43,391 bases of DNA, from the NCBI GenBank assembly GCA_902492105.1, contig CABUKD010000015.1, forward strand, positions 1 through 43,391, written 5' to 3'. The position numbers and the translations under genes are program-made. Position 1 is the first letter of the stretch. Each line of letters begins with the position of its first letter. Of the stretch, positions 1-9,014 are shown piece after piece. Origin of the DNA: an uncultured Clostridium sp. GTDB lineage: Bacteria; Bacillota; Clostridia; TANB77; CAG-508. Below the pieces are notes generated by a model. It had not been told where the DNA came from. It saw only the letters and a list, made by a program, of their open reading frames with translations, and made no database searches.

Positions 1-80
1 TTTATGCTTTTTTTGCTCTTACTCGCTCAATGGTTTCAAACAAACGAAAAAATTCTTTTTCAAAATATGTGCTTATACTA

Positions 81-788
81 CTATATAAAAATATACAAAA
101 TAATCGCTAAAATCATCATTTTTATAGTACAGTTCAAAAGTAAACTAAAATTTGTTAGTTTAATTCCTATTTCATTAATTCTTTCCAAATTTTCTAAAAT
201 AATTTGTTGTTCTTCTTTTGTTAAACTTCCTTCTTCTGCTAAATATTCTTTTGTAAGAGTTTTAGCTTTTGTCATAGCATCCATCTCTAAATAACTACGA
301 ATCGCATAATAAATAGCAGAAAAGAAAGCTAACCCCCATAAAGAAAGCATTGGGAAAGGATTCATTTTTAGAATAGTTAAAATACATACAACAATGAAGT
401 AAAGAAAATACAAGTTAGAAAAAATAAAGTTAAACAATAAGGTTCTTCTATTTTGAATAGAATGTAAACACTCATGTGCAATTGTTTGTACTCTTGTAAA
501 AGTATCTTTTATATTTGCAATAAAAATAGTATTACTAATAGCAATGTATAAACTTGTTTTGTTATCTTTGTCCTCATTTTCTTGAATCTTGACATTTTCA
601 TTGTGTAATTTTTTCAAAATTGCTTTACAAATTTCTTTATTTTCTGGCAATTTATTGGCAATTTCATTTAGATTTTTATCATAACCAATTTCTTTTAATT
701 TTTTAATATCTTTTATTTTAATATTCCAAGCGTATTTTAAGATTAGTAAAAATATAAGACTAATTACAATTATTATAATATATTCCAT
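81..788 (-). CDS. Membrane zinc metallopeptidase, YugP-like
   Basis: A 235-residue membrane protein with an N-terminal transmembrane segment (about residues 2-20), a zinc-site motif HECLH near residue 105 followed by SIQ, two further hydrophobic segments (about 120-165), and a last one at the C terminus. Downstream of the HExxH motif, the stretch LEMDAMTKA matches the position where YugP-type peptidases (Zn_peptidase_2) carry a third ligand glutamate in an ExDA-like motif. The length is close to the family's usual ~225 residues. A clear GGAGG precedes the ATG. The substrate is unknown; membrane protein quality control is the usual guess. The HECLHSIQ reading is direct; the family assignment is from recall of motif layout. 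Confidence 0.75.
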   Translation of the reverse strand: MEYIIIIVISLIFLLILKYAWNIKIKDIKKLKEIGYDKNLNEIANKLPENKEICKAILKKLHNENVKIQENEDKDNKTSLYIAISNTIFIANIKDTFTRVQTIAHECLHSIQNRRTLLFNFIFSNLYFLYFIVVCILTILKMNPFPMLSLWGLAFFSAIYYAIRSYLEMDAMTKAKTLTKEYLAEEGSLTKEEQQIILENLERINEIGIKLTNFSLLLNCTIKMMILAIILYIFI

Positions 789-1019
789 TTTATATTTTCC
801 TCCTATTTTTCCTTTGTTTCTTTATAAATCTAATTGTAACTTACAATGAATTTTTTGTATTGATTTCTTATTTTAATTTCTATCTATTTGATGAATGCTT
901 TTTTTATTCTTAAAATTTATACTATATTTATATAAAGAAAAAGTCGCTTAAAAAGCATCTTGTTTTTTTTCCTTAAAACACTTTTAAACAACTTTTTTAA
1001 AACTTTCTAATTTTTCTAG

Positions 1020-1352
1020 TTATAACACATCTTTAATAGCTTCTGCTATAATTTTATTAACATCTGCTATCATGATATTGAATTTCACTTCTAAATCAAA
1101 ATATTCTTTAATATCTTTATTTTCTACTAAAGTAGTATACATTTCTTCTAATTTTTTATTTTTTTCTTCATCTTTTTTTTCACCAGTATATTCCATAAGT
1201 TGCACTTCATATCTTAGTTTTTCAAAATCTTCTACTTTCTGCTTTTTTTCTGGATTATTGTAAATTTCATCTTTTAGCTTTTTGTAAGCCTTATATTCTT
1301 CGGAATCTCTTATCTCTTGTGCTAAACGATTTGCTGTATCATATACTTGCAT
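1020..1352 (-). CDS. YlbF/YmcA family protein
   Basis: A 110-residue, highly charged, all-helical small protein beginning MQVYDTANRLAQEIRDSEEY, the pattern of the Com_YlbF family. The region EEYKAYKKLKDEIYNNPE and the C-terminal ADVNKIIAEA are characteristic. In Bacillus, YlbF, YmcA and YaaT form a complex that influences RNase Y activity, competence and sporulation; whether this paralogue acts there is inferred only. AAAGGAGG lies upstream of the ATG. It is a single gene between the zinc peptidase and the glycosyltransferase, with no visible operon partner. Confidence 0.8.
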   Translation of the reverse strand: MQVYDTANRLAQEIRDSEEYKAYKKLKDEIYNNPEKKQKVEDFEKLRYEVQLMEYTGEKKDEEKNKKLEEMYTTLVENKDIKEYFDLEVKFNIMIADVNKIIAEAIKDVL

Positions 1353-1437
1353 TTGTATTGTCCTCCTTTATTTGGTTGTTTCTATTCTACTATAATTTTT
1401 CTAATAGGAACTTATCATTATTTAAAATTAATCTTGA

Positions 1438-1520
1438 TTGTCAATAAGAACCGTCCCCATTGACATTGCTGTTCTGTCCCAAGTAACCCCATTAAGGGCC
1501 ACTGAGAACCGTCCCCAACA
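1438..1520. repeat. Dispersed palindromic GTCCCC repeats
   Basis: Two adjacent copies of a short repeat found in several intergenic regions of this window. The first (1438-1465) has TTGTCAA and TTGACA at its ends around AGAACCGTCCCC. The second (about 1486-1520) contains AGGGCCACTGAGAACC and GTCCCCAAC. The second copy abuts the stop codon of the glycosyltransferase at 1523. Related copies are at 28977, 30048 and 35634. Nothing else is seen between 1353 and 1522. Confidence 0.8.
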
Positions 1521-1522
1521 AA

Positions 1523-2815
1523 CTAAGCATAAGCATGTTTCTTTTTGAAGCTAAGAAGATTGGTAATTTCGTTTTCTGTATTTTTAGCTCTTGCTGCTTT
1601 TTGTGCATTTTCTTGAGCAATTTGTTCTTTTTGTTTTTCTGCAACAGTTTTGCAAATTGCTTTTTCATAAATATAATGGGTGTCTTGGGCAATTTTAGTC
1701 CAATTAAATTCATCTTTTACTTTTTGTTTTGCCTTTTTTGCAACATTTGCTGCTAACTGTTTGTCATATAATAAGGTTAGTACAGAATCTGCAATAGAGT
1801 TTGGGTTACCTGCATAACTTTTCATTCCGTCTACACCATGTTCTACAATTTCATTTAGTCCACCTACATCTGAAACAACTGTTGGAACTCCTGCAAGCAT
1901 TGCTTCTAATGCTACAATTCCAAATGGTTCATACGTACTTGGAAATACTGCAATATCAGCACACTTATATATTTTTTGTACTTGTTTTGCATTTAAGTAA
2001 CCTGTGAAATATACTTTATTGGCAATACCCATATTTTCTGCTTGTGCTTTTAATTCATCTAGCATGCCACCTTTTCCTGCAATTACTAACTTGGTATCGT
2101 GGTAGCCATTTAGAATTTTTGGCATTGCAGAAATTAAGTGTTGTATTCCTTTTTCATATACAAGCCTTCCTACATAAAGTATCATTTTTTCATTATCCAT
2201 AGCATATTGTCTTCTAAAGTCATAATCCCTTTCTATTCCATTAAAATTGGTTAAATTAATTCCATTTGATACTACATTAATTTTATCAAAAGGAAGTCCA
2301 AATAAACCTTGTACATGACCTTTCATAAAATTACTATTTACAATTACTTCTGTAGCTTCATAAGTTAAAAGCCATTCTGTATCATTAATATATCTTTGGG
2401 TATCATCATGAATACCAGAATTTCTGCCAGATTCTGTTGCATGAATAGTTGCTACCATAGGAATTTTAAAGGCTTTTTTTAAGGTGTTTGCACTATTTGC
2501 TACCAACCAATCATGTGCATGAATAACATCAAATTTTCCCTTTTGATTCATAATTTCTGTAGCTTTTGCCACCATATTAAAGTTTAATTGTAAAATCCAA
2601 TCTATAAAATTGTTTGGATGTATCATGTAATTTTCTACACGATATACTTCTACTCCTTTGTCGTTTTCATATTCTGGTAAATCCCCATCTTTATATGTAA
2701 TAACTGTTACCTCGTGACCGTCTTTAATTAATCTTTTGGATAAATCATGTACTACTCTTGCAATTCCTCCTACAATTCTTGGTGGATACTCCCATGTTAA
2801 CATTAAAATTTTCAT
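1523..2815 (-). CDS. GT4 glycosyltransferase, glycogen synthase-like
   Basis: A 430-residue GT-B fold transferase. The N terminus MKILMLTWEYPPRIVGGIAR carries the GG donor/acceptor-loop motif of GT4/GT5 glycogen synthases. The C-terminal Rossmann half contains VGRLVYEKGIQHL and the EPFGIVALE motif (E-x7-E) that binds nucleotide-sugar. The last ~40 residues are Lys/Ala/Gln-rich. GT4 enzymes of this kind often occur with a DUF4912 protein and a GH57 branching enzyme, both of which lie at 4.7-7.5 kb, so extension of an alpha-1,4-glucan is the likely role. AAAGGGGC precedes the ATG. Gene and partners are divergent and separated by the prepilin-like gene, which is unusual. Confidence 0.85.
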   Translation of the reverse strand: MKILMLTWEYPPRIVGGIARVVHDLSKRLIKDGHEVTVITYKDGDLPEYENDKGVEVYRVENYMIHPNNFIDWILQLNFNMVAKATEIMNQKGKFDVIHAHDWLVANSANTLKKAFKIPMVATIHATESGRNSGIHDDTQRYINDTEWLLTYEATEVIVNSNFMKGHVQGLFGLPFDKINVVSNGINLTNFNGIERDYDFRRQYAMDNEKMILYVGRLVYEKGIQHLISAMPKILNGYHDTKLVIAGKGGMLDELKAQAENMGIANKVYFTGYLNAKQVQKIYKCADIAVFPSTYEPFGIVALEAMLAGVPTVVSDVGGLNEIVEHGVDGMKSYAGNPNSIADSVLTLLYDKQLAANVAKKAKQKVKDEFNWTKIAQDTHYIYEKAICKTVAEKQKEQIAQENAQKAARAKNTENEITNLLSFKKKHAYA

Positions 2816-2885
2816 TGGAAAATTTGCCCCTTTCCTATTTTTTCTTTTGATTTTTTCTTTTTTCTAACTTAAGTTTATTGTATAC

Positions 2886-2924
2886 AAAAAATTGACAAAA
2901 GTAAACAACTTTTGTCAATTTTTT
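2886..2924. terminator. Bidirectional intrinsic terminator
   Basis: A perfect 12-bp stem (2891-2902 with 2908-2919) flanked by an A run on one side and a T run on the other. It can end leftward transcription of the 3035-4378 gene before the glycosyltransferase start. A second weaker inverted repeat, GAAGTCG/CGACTTC (2959-2965 and 2983-2989), lies between it and that gene. Confidence 0.85.
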
Positions 2925-3034
2925 ATATTTTTTCTCTTCGCGTATCTTCGATTCGCTAGAAGTCGGTTCTTTATGTTCTCTACGACTTCCTAATTTTTCT
3001 TCTTAAAACTAATTACCACTACCAGTGACCAGTG

Positions 3035-3196
3035 CTACTTTACATAAAGTGCCACGCGGAAACCAATGCTGAAGCCGCTGTGGGTCGGACCGATGTTGAG
3101 CCTGTCAGCCGTGGAGAGGCCGCTGACGCTGTAATCGCCTCCTCCGTAAGTACAAGCGAAAGCAAAACTGCTAAACGTGCGCGTGCAATATTCTGT
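3035..3196 (-). other. Candidate DGR variable region at the 3' end of the prepilin-like gene
   Basis: Read on the coding strand, roughly half of the last ~50 codons end in C (for example TAC, AGC, GTC, AGC, GGC, CTC in a row), although C-ending codons are rare in the rest of the gene. This is the pattern left when AAC codons of a template repeat are diversified at adenines. The region ends in IGFRVALY, matching the end of the C-type-lectin fold in known diversity-generating retroelement (DGR) targets. No reverse transcriptase, Avd or template repeat is seen in the window, so a DGR acting in trans is inference. Confidence 0.5.
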
Positions 3197-4378
3197 GGTC
3201 CATTCAGCTACATTTGCAGCCATATCATAGATGTTACATACTTCATCTCCTGTTTCTCCTGTATTTTTTAATGTTCCATTTCCATCTGTCTTATTTGCAT
3301 AATTACTATTTGCTTCATTCATACTTTGGATAAATACTATTGCTGTATCCCATGCATAACTATTTACTAAATCACTTTCTACTCCTACTGTTGTATCTCC
3401 TGCCTGATACATATTCTGGCATATCTTTGAGGCATCTAATTGTGTTACATAGTTCCATAACATTCCTTGTGTTAATGGTGTATCACTTTGACCACTACCT
3501 CTTGGTGTTCCTGTGGATACTTTTGATAATGGCTTCCAATCTGTTGTGCTACTTCCGCTTCCATAACTTGCTTCATATCTTGCTATATAATATCCTCCAT
3601 TATCTGCTACACTTTCTACAAATGCTTTCAAATTTTTAGCTGTGGCATTTAAATCTTTTAGATGATTACTATTATCTACTGTTCCCTCTCTATACGTTGT
3701 TAATTCTTGATAATATGAATTTATAGTAACTGGTGGATCTGAGGCATATGTTTGGCTAGCTTTCTCTGGATCTGGATTATCTCCTGCAAATGCTGCCTGT
3801 TGCATTGTTGGTGTTCCTGTTCCGTCAAACATATATCTTCCTAGTTTTATTGTTACATCATTTTCTGGATTACTATCTTTATGCACTGTTCCTACTGGTA
3901 TCCATACAAATTGGTTTCCATTGCTATCCTCTATTACTATTCCTTCTGGTACTGTTGTTGCCTCACTAGTTACTACTTTAAATCCTTTTGGTACTGTTAC
4001 TACATTTCCATATTCATCTTCTGCTTCTAAATTATCTTCTGTTTGTATTTCTGTTGCTGTTCCTACTAATGGCTTTCCATTTGGCCCTGTAGTTGGGTCT
4101 TCTGGTTCTTCATCTCCACCACCAGTGCCTGTTCCTCCACCTATCTGTCCATTTACTAAGTTTTGTATTTGCTCTGTTAAATTATCTAAATCTGCTTGCT
4201 CATTTATAACAGCTTGGTTCCATGCATTTGCTGCATCTTGGGCTACCTTAAATATTCCTCCATTGCTAAATAACATGTTAATTGTAATTCCTGCTAATAT
4301 TAGCAATACTACTATGGTTACAACCAACGCAATGAGGGTGATACCTTGACTACTTTTTAATCTATTTAATCTTGTCAT
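3035..4378 (-). CDS. Prepilin-like protein with FGE-sulfatase/C-type-lectin-like domain and variable tail
   Basis: A 447-residue protein. The N terminus MTRLNRLKSSQGITLIAL resembles a type III (prepilin) signal, with cleavage expected after G12 and a hydrophobic helix to about residue 36; the usual Glu+5 is replaced by Ala. A Gly/Pro/Thr-rich linker (about 75-100) leads to a domain with VIEDSNGNQFVWIPVG, GGYYIARYEAS, SYAWDTAIVFIQ and NVAEWTTEYC, the layout of FGE-sulfatase/SUMF1-like folds. The C terminus IGFRVALY is typical of that fold. Export and display on the cell surface or a pseudopilus is inferred. The paralogue at 19931-21211 is very similar in the core but different in the last ~45 residues. 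The final ~50 codons are strikingly GC-rich. A GGAGG-type site precedes the ATG. Confidence 0.85.
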   Translation of the reverse strand: MTRLNRLKSSQGITLIALVVTIVVLLILAGITINMLFSNGGIFKVAQDAANAWNQAVINEQADLDNLTEQIQNLVNGQIGGGTGTGGGDEEPEDPTTGPNGKPLVGTATEIQTEDNLEAEDEYGNVVTVPKGFKVVTSEATTVPEGIVIEDSNGNQFVWIPVGTVHKDSNPENDVTIKLGRYMFDGTGTPTMQQAAFAGDNPDPEKASQTYASDPPVTINSYYQELTTYREGTVDNSNHLKDLNATAKNLKAFVESVADNGGYYIARYEASYGSGSSTTDWKPLSKVSTGTPRGSGQSDTPLTQGMLWNYVTQLDASKICQNMYQAGDTTVGVESDLVNSYAWDTAIVFIQSMNEANSNYANKTDGNGTLKNTGETGDEVCNIYDMAANVAEWTTEYCTRTFSSFAFACTYGGGDYSVSGLSTADRLNIGPTHSGFSIGFRVALYVK

Positions 4379-4759
4379 TTTTTATTTTCCTCCTCTTTTG
4401 ATTATTTCTCTAAAGTTCTTTTTAGTTATATTTTTTAACTTCCTTTAGAGTTTATCCTTCTTTTTTTGTTTTATACCATAAGCTAATTTTTTTGTTTTTT
4501 CTTTGCATTTAATATCTATTCTATAGCATTATAGTATTTCTTTTCCCTCTTTTGCATCGATTGTATTTATTTTCTATACTTACTATATATAGATACTAAA
4601 TACACTTTTATAATAACATTACTTTTTTTCTTTTTCAATATCTTTTTTTATTTTTTCCAGGAATTTTTTTTATTTTTATTTCTTTTTTCTATTGAATTTA
4701 TTTTTATTTTATTATACTATTATATGGAATAGGATTTTACAAAAAGTGCGGAGGAAAAA
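4379..4759. promoter_or_regulatory. Divergent AT-rich promoter region
   Basis: A 381-bp gene-free stretch between divergently transcribed genes, almost entirely A and T. For the rightward DUF4912 gene, TTGAAT (4692-4697) and TACTAT (4715-4720) are spaced by 17 bp, followed by GCGGAGG just before the ATG. No convincing hairpin or repeat was seen in the rest. Confidence 0.5.
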
Positions 4760-5716
4760 ATGCCAAAAAAAGCAAAAGATGAAGAAATAATAGTAAATAA
4801 AAACCAAAATGTAAATTCTAAAAAGGTAGCTAAAACAACAAAAAAAGCTACTTCTCGTTCTAGTGCTAGCAAAACTACAAAGTCTAGTGCTACAGCTACT
4901 AAAGTAAATTTAAAAAAGAATAATGAAAATATAGAAAAGGTAAAAAAATCCACTTCTAAAACTACTAGTAAAAAAACGGCTTCTAAAGAGAAAACTATGC
5001 CAAAGGCTAGTTCTGTTATAAACGAATATTACGATTTACCTACAAGTTATCCAGAAACTATTGTAAAAATACTAGCACAAACTCCTACTATTTTGTTTGT
5101 TTATTGGGATGTTTCTGAAAAGGATAAGCAAAAACTAAAAAAACAATTTGGAGAAAATATTTTTCAAAATACAACTCCATATTTAATTATTAAAAATGAA
5201 ACAAAAAACTATCAATATGAAGTAGAAGTTAATGATTATGCTAATAGTTGGTATTTACATATTCCAGATAGTGATTGTAAATATGAAGTTATTTTAATTC
5301 GTAAAGCTAAAGGTAATTTTAATTTTAATCCTAATAATTCTGAAAACAATAATAACAACAACAATAATAGCAATAATAATAATAATAGTGACAATAATAA
5401 TACTTATAAAAGTTATAACAATTTAGATTTTAATAATACTTATTATTCTGTTATAAATAATTGTATTACTATTACTTCTTCTAATGATTTGCAAACACCA
5501 AATGACCATATCTTGTTTGAAAAATTAGGAAGAAATATTTTCTTTCAAAATGTAAAAAACAGAGAAGTACAAAGTAAAGATATCTCTACTTTTACCTATA
5601 TGCATAATATTGCAAGAATTTATCATATTTATGATTTATATAAAGAAATGTATCAAAATGAACTAAATGGAGATGAATTAGGTACTTCCCTTTCTTCTTC
5701 TCATATGTCATTTTAA
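4760..5716 (+). CDS. DUF4912 domain protein
   Basis: A 318-residue protein in three parts. Residues 1-85 are a Lys/Ser/Thr/Ala-rich basic tail resembling histone H1-like tails. Residues ~95-180 form the DUF4912 domain, with PTILFVYWDVSE and YEVEVNDYANSWYLHIPDSD. Then comes an asparagine-rich low-complexity stretch (about 192-230) and a conserved C-terminal part containing FEKLGRNIFF. DUF4912 proteins are commonly encoded beside GH57 glucan-branching enzymes, as here (18-bp gap), and may bind polysaccharide or organise glycogen; no activity is established. The poly-Asn insert sits inside the domain-bearing half and looks like a recent slippage expansion. Confidence 0.85.
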   Translation: MPKKAKDEEIIVNKNQNVNSKKVAKTTKKATSRSSASKTTKSSATATKVNLKKNNENIEKVKKSTSKTTSKKTASKEKTMPKASSVINEYYDLPTSYPETIVKILAQTPTILFVYWDVSEKDKQKLKKQFGENIFQNTTPYLIIKNETKNYQYEVEVNDYANSWYLHIPDSDCKYEVILIRKAKGNFNFNPNNSENNNNNNNNSNNNNNSDNNNTYKSYNNLDFNNTYYSVINNCITITSSNDLQTPNDHILFEKLGRNIFFQNVKNREVQSKDISTFTYMHNIARIYHIYDLYKEMYQNELNGDELGTSLSSSHMSF

Positions 5717-5734
5717 AGAGGAGGGACAGAAACA

Positions 5735-7474
5735 ATGTCAGAAATAAAAGGTTATGTAAGTTTTATTTTACATGCACATCTTCCTTTTATTCATCATCCA
5801 GAAAGTGAAGATTATTTAGAAGAACAATGGTTATATGAAGCTATTTCCGAAACTTATCTTCCATTGTTGACTATTTTTACAAAATTAGAGGAGGAAAAAG
5901 TTGATTTTCGTATTACGATGTCAATGACTCCCCCTCTTTTAAATATGCTAGATAATAAATTATTGCAAGAACGCTATATTAAGTATTTACATACTCATAT
6001 AGAGCTTGCTGAAAAAGAAATCGTTCGTACTAAGGATAATGCAAAGGAAAATGAACTTGCTCATTATTATTTTGATCGTTATTCTAACGATTTACACCTT
6101 TTCCAAGATGTTTACCACTGTAATTTAATTCAGGGTTTTAAGCATTTTCAAGATATTGGTGTTTTAGAAATTATTACTTGTGGAGCAACTCATGGTTATT
6201 TTCCTATTTTATATGTAAACGAAAAAATAATTAGGGCTCAGATTGCTGTTGGTGTACAAACTTATGAGAAATATTTTGGTAAAAAACCTCGTGGAATTTG
6301 GCTTCCTGAATGTGGCTATGTTCCTGAGTGTGATAAATATTTAAAAGAATTTGGTATTGAATATATTATTACCGAATCTCATGGAATTTTGTATGCTGAT
6401 CCTACTCCTATTTATGGTACCTTTGCCCCTATTGTTTCTCCTAATGGCATTATTGCTTTTGGACGAGATATTGAGTCTTCAAGGCAAGTGTGGAGTTCTA
6501 TAAATGGCTACCCTGGAGATTTTAATTATCGTGAATTTTACCGTGATATTGGTTATGATGCACCATACGATTATATTAAGCCTTATATTGCTTCTAATGG
6601 TGTTAGAGTTCATACTGGTATTAAATATTACCGTATTACAGGAAAGGACTGCCCAAAAGATTATTATAATTTACAATGGGCACAAGATTCTGCAGAAAAA
6701 CAAGCTGGTCACTTTTTTGACAGTAGAGTAGAACAAATTGAACGTGTAGCTTCTTTTACTACCAATCCTCCTCTTATCGTCTGCCCTTATGATGCAGAAC
6801 TTTATGGACACTGGTGGTATGAAGGTCCTAACTGGCTTTATCTATTATTTAAAAAAATATATTATGATAAATGTAACTTCAAATTAATTACACCTAGTGA
6901 ATATATAGATAAATATCCATTTATGCAAATTTCTACTCCTTGCCGTTCTAGTTGGGGTGCTAATGGTTATAGCGAAGTTTGGCTTAACCCTACAAATGAT
7001 TATGCTCATAAGCATTTGCACGAAGCAGGAGATAGAATGGTAGAACTTGCTCAAAAATTTGCAGACTTAGAGCAGTATATTATCAATAAGAATATGTCCT
7101 CTAATATATCCTCTAATGATGCTAATTCTTCTAAAAATAATAAAGAACAACAACCTAATTTGAATAATACAAAAATGACATCCAGTTCTAAAAATGCAAA
7201 AATGAAAAAAGAAATAGACTTATATAACCGTGCTTTAAATCAATGTGCAAGAGAATTACTCTTAGCACAAAGTAGTGATTGGCTATTTATTATTACAAAT
7301 GGAACTATGGTAGATTATGCAAAAAAAAGAATTAAAGACCACATTGGTAGATTTACAAAACTATATGAAGGTTTAATGGCAGATAAATTAAATAAAAATT
7401 ATATAGCTTTTTTGAAGGACTTAGAAGAAAAAGATTGTATTTTTCCAGAAATAGATTATAGAATTTATGCTTAA
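5735..7474 (+). CDS. GH57 1,4-alpha-glucan branching enzyme
   Basis: A 579-residue cytoplasmic GH57 enzyme expected to make alpha-1,6 branches in glycogen-like glucan. The N terminus SFILHAHLPFIHHPE carries the HxH-type first GH57 motif. WLPECGY contains the predicted nucleophile Glu192, and PYDAELYGHWW the predicted acid Asp353, positions close to those of characterised GH57 branching enzymes. The DUF1957-type C-terminal region follows. A Ser/Asn/Lys-rich insert at about residues 450-490 interrupts that C-terminal helical part and resembles the low-complexity run in the preceding gene. AGAGGAGGGAC precedes the ATG. It is likely co-transcribed with the DUF4912 gene. Confidence 0.92.
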   Translation: MSEIKGYVSFILHAHLPFIHHPESEDYLEEQWLYEAISETYLPLLTIFTKLEEEKVDFRITMSMTPPLLNMLDNKLLQERYIKYLHTHIELAEKEIVRTKDNAKENELAHYYFDRYSNDLHLFQDVYHCNLIQGFKHFQDIGVLEIITCGATHGYFPILYVNEKIIRAQIAVGVQTYEKYFGKKPRGIWLPECGYVPECDKYLKEFGIEYIITESHGILYADPTPIYGTFAPIVSPNGIIAFGRDIESSRQVWSSINGYPGDFNYREFYRDIGYDAPYDYIKPYIASNGVRVHTGIKYYRITGKDCPKDYYNLQWAQDSAEKQAGHFFDSRVEQIERVASFTTNPPLIVCPYDAELYGHWWYEGPNWLYLLFKKIYYDKCNFKLITPSEYIDKYPFMQISTPCRSSWGANGYSEVWLNPTNDYAHKHLHEAGDRMVELAQKFADLEQYIINKNMSSNISSNDANSSKNNKEQQPNLNNTKMTSSSKNAKMKKEIDLYNRALNQCARELLLAQSSDWLFIITNGTMVDYAKKRIKDHIGRFTKLYEGLMADKLNKNYIAFLKDLEEKDCIFPEIDYRIYA

Positions 7475-7496
7475 TATTGTAATATTTATATTTTAA

Positions 7497-7541
7497 AAAA
7501 TCCCAGTATTTTGTAATTTACTTACATGTTACTGGGATTTT
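7497..7541. terminator. Bidirectional intrinsic terminator
   Basis: A perfect 12-bp stem (7497-7508 with 7530-7541) bearing TCCCAGTA and TACTGGGA, with A and T runs on its two sides. It lies between convergent genes and can stop both the GH57 operon and the leftward small membrane protein gene. Confidence 0.9.
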
Positions 7542-7566
7542 GAAAAATCTCTTTTTAAAACCTAAT

Positions 7567-7842
7567 TCATGTATTGGATTGTGACATCATAATAATCACA
7601 ATAGCAATTGAAATTCCTACTAGTGCAGCAATTGTTTTCAGGATAAAGCTTTGCGACGTAAAAATAATACCCACTTCAGTGATTATCATAATTACTAATG
7701 CATACATTTCCATACCTAAAAACAATTTACTTCTATGCCCATGTTTCTTCTTTATCAGCACATTCACACAATGTAAAATAATCCACAGTATTGAAATTGC
7801 CAAGTACGCTGCCACAAAAATAGTATAGAGATCTTCCCGCAT
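7567..7842 (-). CDS. Small membrane protein of unknown function
   Basis: A 91-residue protein with three predicted membrane segments: about residues 5-28, 44-63 and 67-86. A short basic loop (IKKKHGHRSK) lies between the first two. No family is recognised. GGAGGAAT lies upstream of the ATG. It is a separate unit downstream of the GT2 gene, convergent with the GH57 operon. Topology is the only thing the sequence supports. Confidence 0.65.
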   Translation of the reverse strand: MREDLYTIFVAAYLAISILWIILHCVNVLIKKKHGHRSKLFLGMEMYALVIMIITEVGIIFTSQSFILKTIAALVGISIAIVIIMMSQSNT

Positions 7843-7961
7843 AAATATATTCCTCCTATAAATATTTATTTTACAAAGCTGCCTATATATGAACCCGAAA
7901 AATAGGATAAAAAGAATTTATGCTTATTATTATATCATATTTTTTCTATCTAATCAAATTT

Positions 7962-8942
7962 TTATTTGTTCAAATGTTCATTGGTTTCTTTTTCTTCGTT
8001 ATATCTATCTATAAAATAAAGAGGTCTATGTTTTGTTTCATTAAAAGCTCGTCCTAAATACTCCCCTATTACTCCTAAAAAGATTAGTTGAATACCACCT
8101 AGGAACAAAATCACAACCATAGTAGAAGCATATCCTGGCACATCCACACCTGTTGCAATTGTCTTAATAATAATGTAAATCATATAAATAAAGCCAATAA
8201 TAGAAACTAGTACACCAATAATAGCTGCCCACCTTAAAGGCGAAGTAGTAAAAGAGGTAATTCCATCTATGGATAAATTAATCAATTTGCCATAATTCCA
8301 TTTCGTTTTTCCTGCTGCACGTGGGTCTCTATCATATAAAATTTCTTTTTTATTATAGCCAATCCAGCTAAATAATCCTTTGGTATATCTTTGAGATTCC
8401 CTCATAGATTTTAAAGCTTCTATGCAACGTCTATCTAATAAACGAAAATCTCCTGTATCTTTTTGAATTTCTATTCTAGTAAAAGCTTGTAATACTTTAT
8501 AATACATTTTGGAAGTGAATTTTTTAAGGAAAGACTCTCCCTCTCTTGTTCTACGTTTTGCATAAACATCATCATAACCTTCTTCCCAGTATTTTAGCAT
8601 TTCGGGAATAAGTTCTGGTGGATCTTGCAAATCCGCATCTATAATAACTACAGCATCTCCCTTGCAATAATCTAACCCTGCAATCATACCTATTTCTTTT
8701 CCGAAATTTCTAGATAAATTCAAATAACAAATTCTCTTATCTTTTTTTCTTAATTCTTGCATAATTTCTAAGCTTTTGTCTTTACTTCCGTCATTAACAA
8801 ATAAGACTTCAAAATCATATTTTGGATTACTATCCATTAATGTTTTTAATCTTTCATATAGTAAAGGTAATACTTCCTCTTCATTATAAGCTGGCACTAA
8901 TATGGTAACTAATTTTTTCTTTTCTTCTTCCATAAATTTCAT
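7962..8942 (-). CDS. GT2 polyprenyl-phosphate glycosyltransferase, GtrB/DPM1-like
   Basis: A GT2 transferase of about 326 residues. The catalytic domain shows VTILVPAYNEEEVLP, VNDGSKDKS, DADLQDPPE (DxD metal site) and the DTGDFRLLDRR segment typical of dolichol/undecaprenyl-phosphate sugar synthases. Two C-terminal membrane helices (about 235-265 and 275-300) match the GtrB layout. It would move a hexose from a nucleotide-sugar to a lipid carrier at the membrane. The start was set at 8942 because GGAGGT lies just upstream, inside the longer reading frame that begins at 8963; an ATG at 8933 is also possible. No dedicated flippase or acceptor transferase is adjacent. Confidence 0.85.
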   Translation of the reverse strand: MKFMEEEKKKLVTILVPAYNEEEVLPLLYERLKTLMDSNPKYDFEVLFVNDGSKDKSLEIMQELRKKDKRICYLNLSRNFGKEIGMIAGLDYCKGDAVVIIDADLQDPPELIPEMLKYWEEGYDDVYAKRRTREGESFLKKFTSKMYYKVLQAFTRIEIQKDTGDFRLLDRRCIEALKSMRESQRYTKGLFSWIGYNKKEILYDRDPRAAGKTKWNYGKLINLSIDGITSFTTSPLRWAAIIGVLVSIIGFIYMIYIIIKTIATGVDVPGYASTMVVILFLGGIQLIFLGVIGEYLGRAFNETKHRPLYFIDRYNEEKETNEHLNK

Positions 8943-9014
8943 TTTACCTCCATCTTTTTTCATAGCCTTAGTTTAGCACATTTTTTTCGATTCGTAAAGA
9001 GGAAGTAGAAATTC

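Noticed and set aside
1..80. Possible gene running off the left edge
   Set aside because: The open frame at 4-294 is antisense to the zinc peptidase and has no binding site; nothing supports a gene in the first 80 bases.
2940..3034. Template repeat or DGR accessory hairpin just downstream of the variable tail
   Set aside because: No near-copy of the tail is present here, and the GAAGTCG/CGACTTC inverted repeat has a 17-nt loop, unlike the short-loop hairpins known after DGR variable regions.
3032..3271. Open frame of 79 codons on the plus strand opposite the prepilin-like gene
   Set aside because: It is antisense to the GC-rich variable tail, has no ribosome binding site and arises from the unusual composition.
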